Assembly (NCBI RefSeq): GCF_003583725.1
Contig: NZ_QXTF01000001.1
Coordinates: forward strand, 992,001 to 1,056,000
Source of the DNA: Sphingomonas edaphi
GTDB taxonomy: Bacteria; Pseudomonadota; Alphaproteobacteria; Sphingomonadales; Sphingomonadaceae
Direction: 5' to 3'
Length of the DNA stretch: 64,000 nucleotides
Shown here: positions 60,429 through 64,000 of the stretch, one piece after another
Layout of the letters: every line of letters begins with the position of its first letter
How positions within the stretch are numbered: position 1 is the first letter of the stretch
The notes under the pieces: generated by a model
Seen by the model: the letters and a program-made list of their open reading frames with translations, nothing else
Told to the model about the DNA's origin: nothing
Database searches by the model: none
Program-made: the position numbers and the translations under genes

Positions 60429-62519
60429 GTGTTGAGACAGTATGAACTGGTCGAAAAGGTCCGGGCCTATGATCCCGACGCCGACGAGGCATTGATCAAC
60501 CGCGCCTACGTCTTTTCTATGAAGGCCCACGGCGCTCAGGTCCGGGCCTCCGGCGACCCTTATTTCAGCCATCCGATCGAGGTAGCGGGCATACTGACCG
60601 ACCTGAAATTGGACGACGAGACGATTGTCACCGCGATCCTGCATGACACGATCGAGGATACCGTTGCGACGCCGGAGCAGATCGAGAAGCTGTTCGGGGG
60701 CAATGTCGCCCGCCTCGTCGATGGCGTAACCAAGCTCAGCAAGATCGAGGCGCAATCAGAAAACGAGCGCGCCGCAGAGAATTTGCGCAAATTCCTGCTG
60801 GCGCTCAGCGACGACATTCGCGTGTTGCTAGTGAAGCTGGCGGATCGCCTGCACAACATGCGCACGCTCCACCACATCAAGTCGGAGGATAAGCGCCGCC
60901 GCATCGCGCGCGAGACGATGGATATCTATGCCCCGCTCGCCGAGCGGATCGGTATGTACGAAATCATGAACGAGATGCAGGGCCTGGCTTTCCGTGAGCT
61001 GGAGCCCGACGCCTACGCGTCGATCACGCGGCGGCTGCAGCAGCTTCACGAAGCCGGCGGCGACCTAGTTAGTCGCATCGGCCTCGGCCTGCAGCTCCAC
61101 CTTGCCGACCACGGACTTGAAGCAGAGGTTACGGGACGCGAGAAGCACCCCTATTCCATCTGGAAGAAAATGGCCGAACGGCACATCAGTTTCGAGCAGT
61201 TGTCGGACGTGATGGCCTTTCGCGTCATCGTGGAAAGCCCGGACGATTGCTATCGCGCTCTTGGCCTCATCCACCAGCGCTGGCCGATGGTCCCGGGCCG
61301 CTACAAGGACTATATCTCCACCCCGAAGCGCAACGGCTATCGCTCGCTTCACACCACGGTGATCCACGATTCCAAATCACGCATCGAAATCCAGATTCGC
61401 GACAAGGCAATGCATGCACAGGCGGAACGCGGCCTGGCCGCGCACTGGGCCTACAAGGAAGGGCGACCGGTTGATGAAGCGAAGGTCCCGTGGATTTCCG
61501 ACCTCGTCGAAATCCTCGATCACGCCGCCAACCCAGAAGAGCTGCTCGAGCATACGCGGATGGCGATGTACCAAGACCGGATCTTCGCCTTCACACCCAA
61601 GGGCGAACTGATCCAGCTGCCGAAGGGTGCGACGCCAGTCGACTTTTCCTACGCCGTTCACACCGATCTCGGTGACCAGACGGTCGGGGCAAAGGTAAAC
61701 GGACGCGTGGTCCCGCTTCGGACAATCCTCGACAATGGCGACCAGGTCGAGATCTTGGCGTCGGAGGCCCAGCACCCTCAGCCTTCATGGCTGCGCTTCG
61801 TCGTGACCGGCAAGGCGCGCGCGGGGATTCGCCGCTTCGTCCGCCACAAGGAGCGCGACGAGACGATCGAGCTCGGTCGCAAGATTTACGACGAGATCGT
61901 TGCCCGCCTGCCGGCTCCCCTAGGCAACGACGCGCTGAAGCGGGCAGTCAAGACGCTCAAGGTCGAGGACCACGATACGCTGATGATCAAAATCGCGCGG
62001 CGGTCCGTGTCGGACGTCGAGCTGATGGAAGCGTTGATGCCGGGCTCTGCCGGCGGCGATGTCGCGCCACGCCCGCTTGGGCAACGTACTGCCATTTCGA
62101 TCAAGGGCCTGACGCCGGGCGTTGCCTACGACCTTGCATCGTGCTGCCATCCCATCCCCGGTGACCGGATCGTGGGGCTGCGCCGCGAGGACGAGGGAAT
62201 CGAAGTCCATGTCATCGGCTGCGACAAGCTGGCGACTGGTGTCGACGCCGACTGGCTGGACCTGGCGTGGGGCGACGGGTCTGACGGCGGCACGGCGCGG
62301 CTGATGGTTATCCTTCGCGATGTGGCGGGGGCGCTGGGCGAGATGGCCAGCATCCTCGGCGCCAAGGGGGCGAACATCGTGAACCTGGGTCTGGCGCATC
62401 GCGACGGCAGCTTTCACACCTTCCACGTCGCTGTCGAGGTCCACGACCTAGCCCACCTCCATAACCTTATCGCAGCGCTCCGCGCTGCCGATGGGGTCAG
62501 CCAAGTCGAACGCATCTAG
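60429..62519 (+). CDS. relA/spoT: Bifunctional (p)ppGpp synthetase/hydrolase
   Basis: 696 residues, the RSH enzyme of the stringent response. The HD hydrolase domain keeps H72-D73 and E76-D77 in H-D-T-I-E-D-T, so hydrolysis should be active. The synthetase domain has G-R-E-K-H-P-Y-S-I-W-K-K-M near 235 and V-P-G-R-Y-K-D-Y-I-S-T-P-K-x-N-G-Y near 290. TGS (about 380-440), zinc-finger/conserved-Cys (A-S-C-C-H-P-I-P-G-D) and ACT domains follow. The start is GTG 60429, followed by L-R-Q-Y-E-L-V. Alphaproteobacteria typically have one such enzyme. Confidence 0.95.
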   Translation: MLRQYELVEKVRAYDPDADEALINRAYVFSMKAHGAQVRASGDPYFSHPIEVAGILTDLKLDDETIVTAILHDTIEDTVATPEQIEKLFGGNVARLVDGVTKLSKIEAQSENERAAENLRKFLLALSDDIRVLLVKLADRLHNMRTLHHIKSEDKRRRIARETMDIYAPLAERIGMYEIMNEMQGLAFRELEPDAYASITRRLQQLHEAGGDLVSRIGLGLQLHLADHGLEAEVTGREKHPYSIWKKMAERHISFEQLSDVMAFRVIVESPDDCYRALGLIHQRWPMVPGRYKDYISTPKRNGYRSLHTTVIHDSKSRIEIQIRDKAMHAQAERGLAAHWAYKEGRPVDEAKVPWISDLVEILDHAANPEELLEHTRMAMYQDRIFAFTPKGELIQLPKGATPVDFSYAVHTDLGDQTVGAKVNGRVVPLRTILDNGDQVEILASEAQHPQPSWLRFVVTGKARAGIRRFVRHKERDETIELGRKIYDEIVARLPAPLGNDALKRAVKTLKVEDHDTLMIKIARRSVSDVELMEALMPGSAGGDVAPRPLGQRTAISIKGLTPGVAYDLASCCHPIPGDRIVGLRREDEGIEVHVIGCDKLATGVDADWLDLAWGDGSDGGTARLMVILRDVAGALGEMASILGAKGANIVNLGLAHRDGSFHTFHVAVEVHDLAHLHNLIAALRAADGVSQVERI

Positions 62520-62648
62520 GCTTAGCCAAGGCCAAGAATGACCGCGCAGCGATAGGCCAGCGCGCACAGCCCCGCGATGGTGTCTTGAAATCAGCATATC
62601 TCCCCGTTGTCGGCGAGGAGATTCATCACGCCTGCGTAAGCAGTACGG

Positions 62649-64000
62649 CTATCCCTTACGATCCGGTGCCCGGCGAATAGCGTCGACCCCGCCGCTGGCC
62701 AGGACCGCGAGAGTAACGAGATCGGACGAAGACGCCGTCATCGGCGCGATCTGCACCGGCAACGACATGCCCATCAGATACGGTCCGAGCGCCACTTCGC
62801 CGCCCAGCGCCTTGATAAGCTTGGCCGAAATATTGGCGGACTGTAGGCCCGGCATGACTAAGATATTGGCCGGGCCGGTTAGGCGGCTGAACGGGTAGTA
62901 TTTTTCCTGCGCTTCATGGTTCAGCGCGACGTCCGGTCCCATTTCGCCTTCATATTCAAAGTCAGTCTGAAGCGTGTCGAGCAGCTTCACCGCATCACGC
63001 AATTCCGCTATGTGCCGCCCTGGCGGATTGCCGAACGTCGTATAGCTGACAAATGCAACGCGCGGCTCCTGCCCCATGCGGCGGGCGAAGGCGGCGGCGC
63101 GGATCGCAATCGCGGCATATTGCTCGGCGGTTGGCCGCTCCGTGACCGCCGTGTCGGCGATGAGAACGGTCTGCCCCCGTGAGGCAATGACGTGAATGCC
63201 GAACGGAGTTGGGCCGTTCTCGTCGTCGATGACCCAGCGCACCTGGCTCAGCGATTGGCTGAACGGACGAGTCGTTCCGGTAATCATTGCATCGCCCTCG
63301 CCCAGCGCCAGCATGGCGGCGGCAAAGGTGTTGCGGTCCTGATTCACCATCCGCTCCGCGGCGCGGCGAAGTAGCCCGTGACGCTGATGCTTCGCGTAGA
63401 TGAAATCCACCGCGCGGCCGACCAGCGGCGAATTCCGGCTGTTCAGCACTTCGTAGCTTTGCGGATCCTCAACGCCCAGTTCGGAGAGCTTGTCGTAGAC
63501 TTCCTCCCGCCCGACGAGCACCGGCGTGCCATAACCGCCCTCCCGGAACGCAATGGCAGCGCGCAGGACGTTTTCCTCTTCGCCCTCCGCGAACAGGACG
63601 CGCTTCGGATTGGCCTTGGCCGCCTCATAGGCGAGGCTTAGCACCGAAGAGGTGGGATTGAGCCGTGCTCGCAGCTCAGCACGATATTTCGCCATGTCTG
63701 CGATCGGCTTCTGCGCGACGCCGCTGTCCATCGCGGCCTTGGCAACGGCGGCCGGCACGATTTCAATCAAGCGCGGGTCGAAGGGAGCCGGAATGATGTA
63801 ATCTGGCCCGAAGTGATGGGTCATGCCGCCATAGGCCGCCGCCACTTCCTCCGGCACCGCTTCGCGCGCCAGTTCGGCCAGGGCATTGGCGGCGGCAATT
63901 TTCATTTCCTCGTTGATCCCGGTGGCCCGCACATCGAGCGCGCCGCGGAAAATGAAGGGGAAGCCCAGCACATTGTTGACCTGATTCGGATAGTCCGAAC
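62649..64000 (-). CDS. maeB: NADP-dependent malic enzyme, C-terminal part (5' partial)
   Basis: The gene runs off the right edge; about 449 residues are visible. The first ~85 are the end of the malic enzyme domain: [22 protein letters not shown] is diagnostic. The rest is the phosphotransacetylase-like domain found in MaeB-type enzymes, with [14 protein letters not shown] and [11 protein letters not shown] near the end. It converts malate to pyruvate and CO2 with NADP; the PTA-like domain is thought to be regulatory. It converges with relA/spoT, 129 bp apart. Confidence 0.93.
   Translation of the reverse strand, partial: SDYPNQVNNVLGFPFIFRGALDVRATGINEEMKIAAANALAELAREAVPEEVAAAYGGMTHHFGPDYIIPAPFDPRLIEIVPAAVAKAAMDSGVAQKPIADMAKYRAELRARLNPTSSVLSLAYEAAKANPKRVLFAEGEEENVLRAAIAFREGGYGTPVLVGREEVYDKLSELGVEDPQSYEVLNSRNSPLVGRAVDFIYAKHQRHGLLRRAAERMVNQDRNTFAAAMLALGEGDAMITGTTRPFSQSLSQVRWVIDDENGPTPFGIHVIASRGQTVLIADTAVTERPTAEQYAAIAIRAAAFARRMGQEPRVAFVSYTTFGNPPGRHIAELRDAVKLLDTLQTDFEYEGEMGPDVALNHEAQEKYYPFSRLTGPANILVMPGLQSANISAKLIKALGGEVALGPYLMGMSLPVQIAPMTASSSDLVTLAVLASGGVDAIRRAPDRKG

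Noticed and set aside
62520-62648. Imperfect ATCTCC/GGAGAT hairpin between relA/spoT and malic enzyme
   Set aside because: The stem is short and interrupted, with no T run on either strand, so I do not call it a terminator.
1-64000. Mobile element, prophage or CRISPR system
   Set aside because: No transposase, integrase, phage structural gene, Cas gene or terminal repeat was found on reading both strands.

Overview
The window reads as chromosome of a GC-rich alphaproteobacterium, most likely a sphingomonad (Sphingomonadaceae or a close relative). The signs are protein families typical of that group (DUF2093, DUF1489, CC_3452-type secreted protein, CarD, DUF885 lipoprotein), one bifunctional RelA/SpoT enzyme, a TonB-dependent receptor with TPR-hydroxylase partners, and block orders such as purD/xseA, rpmB-esterase-cobT-cobS and infA-maf-RNase-yacG. 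Taxonomy is inferred from gene content; no rRNA is present. No insertion sequence, prophage or CRISPR array was seen. One tRNA (Phe) is present. Coding density is very high: eight convergent gene pairs share exactly 4 bp at interlocked stop codons.

Layout. 0-7 kb: partial sulfotransferase facing a minus-strand set of TonB receptor, TPR-Asp/Asn hydroxylase, TPR-2OG oxygenase and a small secreted protein. 7-13 kb: housekeeping (xseA-DUF2093 head to head with purD, small membrane proteins, CorC-like protein, OmpA lipoprotein). 14-19 kb: tadA, rpmB, esterase-like protein, and the AAA/VWA pair cobS-cobT. 19-24 kb: HxlR-type regulator divergent from a tightly packed six-gene glyoxalase/DUF1428/reductase/GST operon, which seems to sit between cobS and the dnaJ-like/bolA pair. 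24-33.6 kb: bolA, pirin, hydrolase, nusB, thiL, hppA, quinone reductase, infA-maf-RNase E/G-like-yacG, tRNA-Phe. 33.7-35.4 kb: FixL/FixJ oxygen-sensing two-component pair. 35.9-40.5 kb: nhaA, then an ECF sigma/anti-sigma pair divergent from a subtilase and a Gly/Ser-rich secreted protein. 40.6-48 kb: DUF885 lipoprotein, sucC-etfB-etfA, dinB, carD, two GIN-domain proteins. 48-53 kb: GT39 membrane glycosyltransferase, DUF1489, mgtE, cyclophilin, SDR. 53-64 kb: CDC48/VAT-type AAA ATPase with a structured leader, MFS transporter, phospholipid methyltransferase-like and phospholipase D-like proteins, rpoZ, HxlR regulator, CC_3452 protein, RelA/SpoT, and a partial malic enzyme.

How the genes fit together. 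Most of the window is core metabolism and information processing. Four accessory-looking modules stand out: (1) the TonB receptor linked to TPR-fused hydroxylases and a sulfotransferase; (2) the HxlR-controlled electrophile-detoxification-like operon; (3) an ECF sigma island whose divergent promoter region is a perfect 12-bp inverted repeat and whose two secreted products share a QLLGG-type mature N-terminus; (4) a CDC48-like double AAA ATPase preceded by a small terminated transcript candidate. All functional links in these modules are inference from context. Start codons marked as uncertain rest on ribosome-binding-site spacing and family length only.
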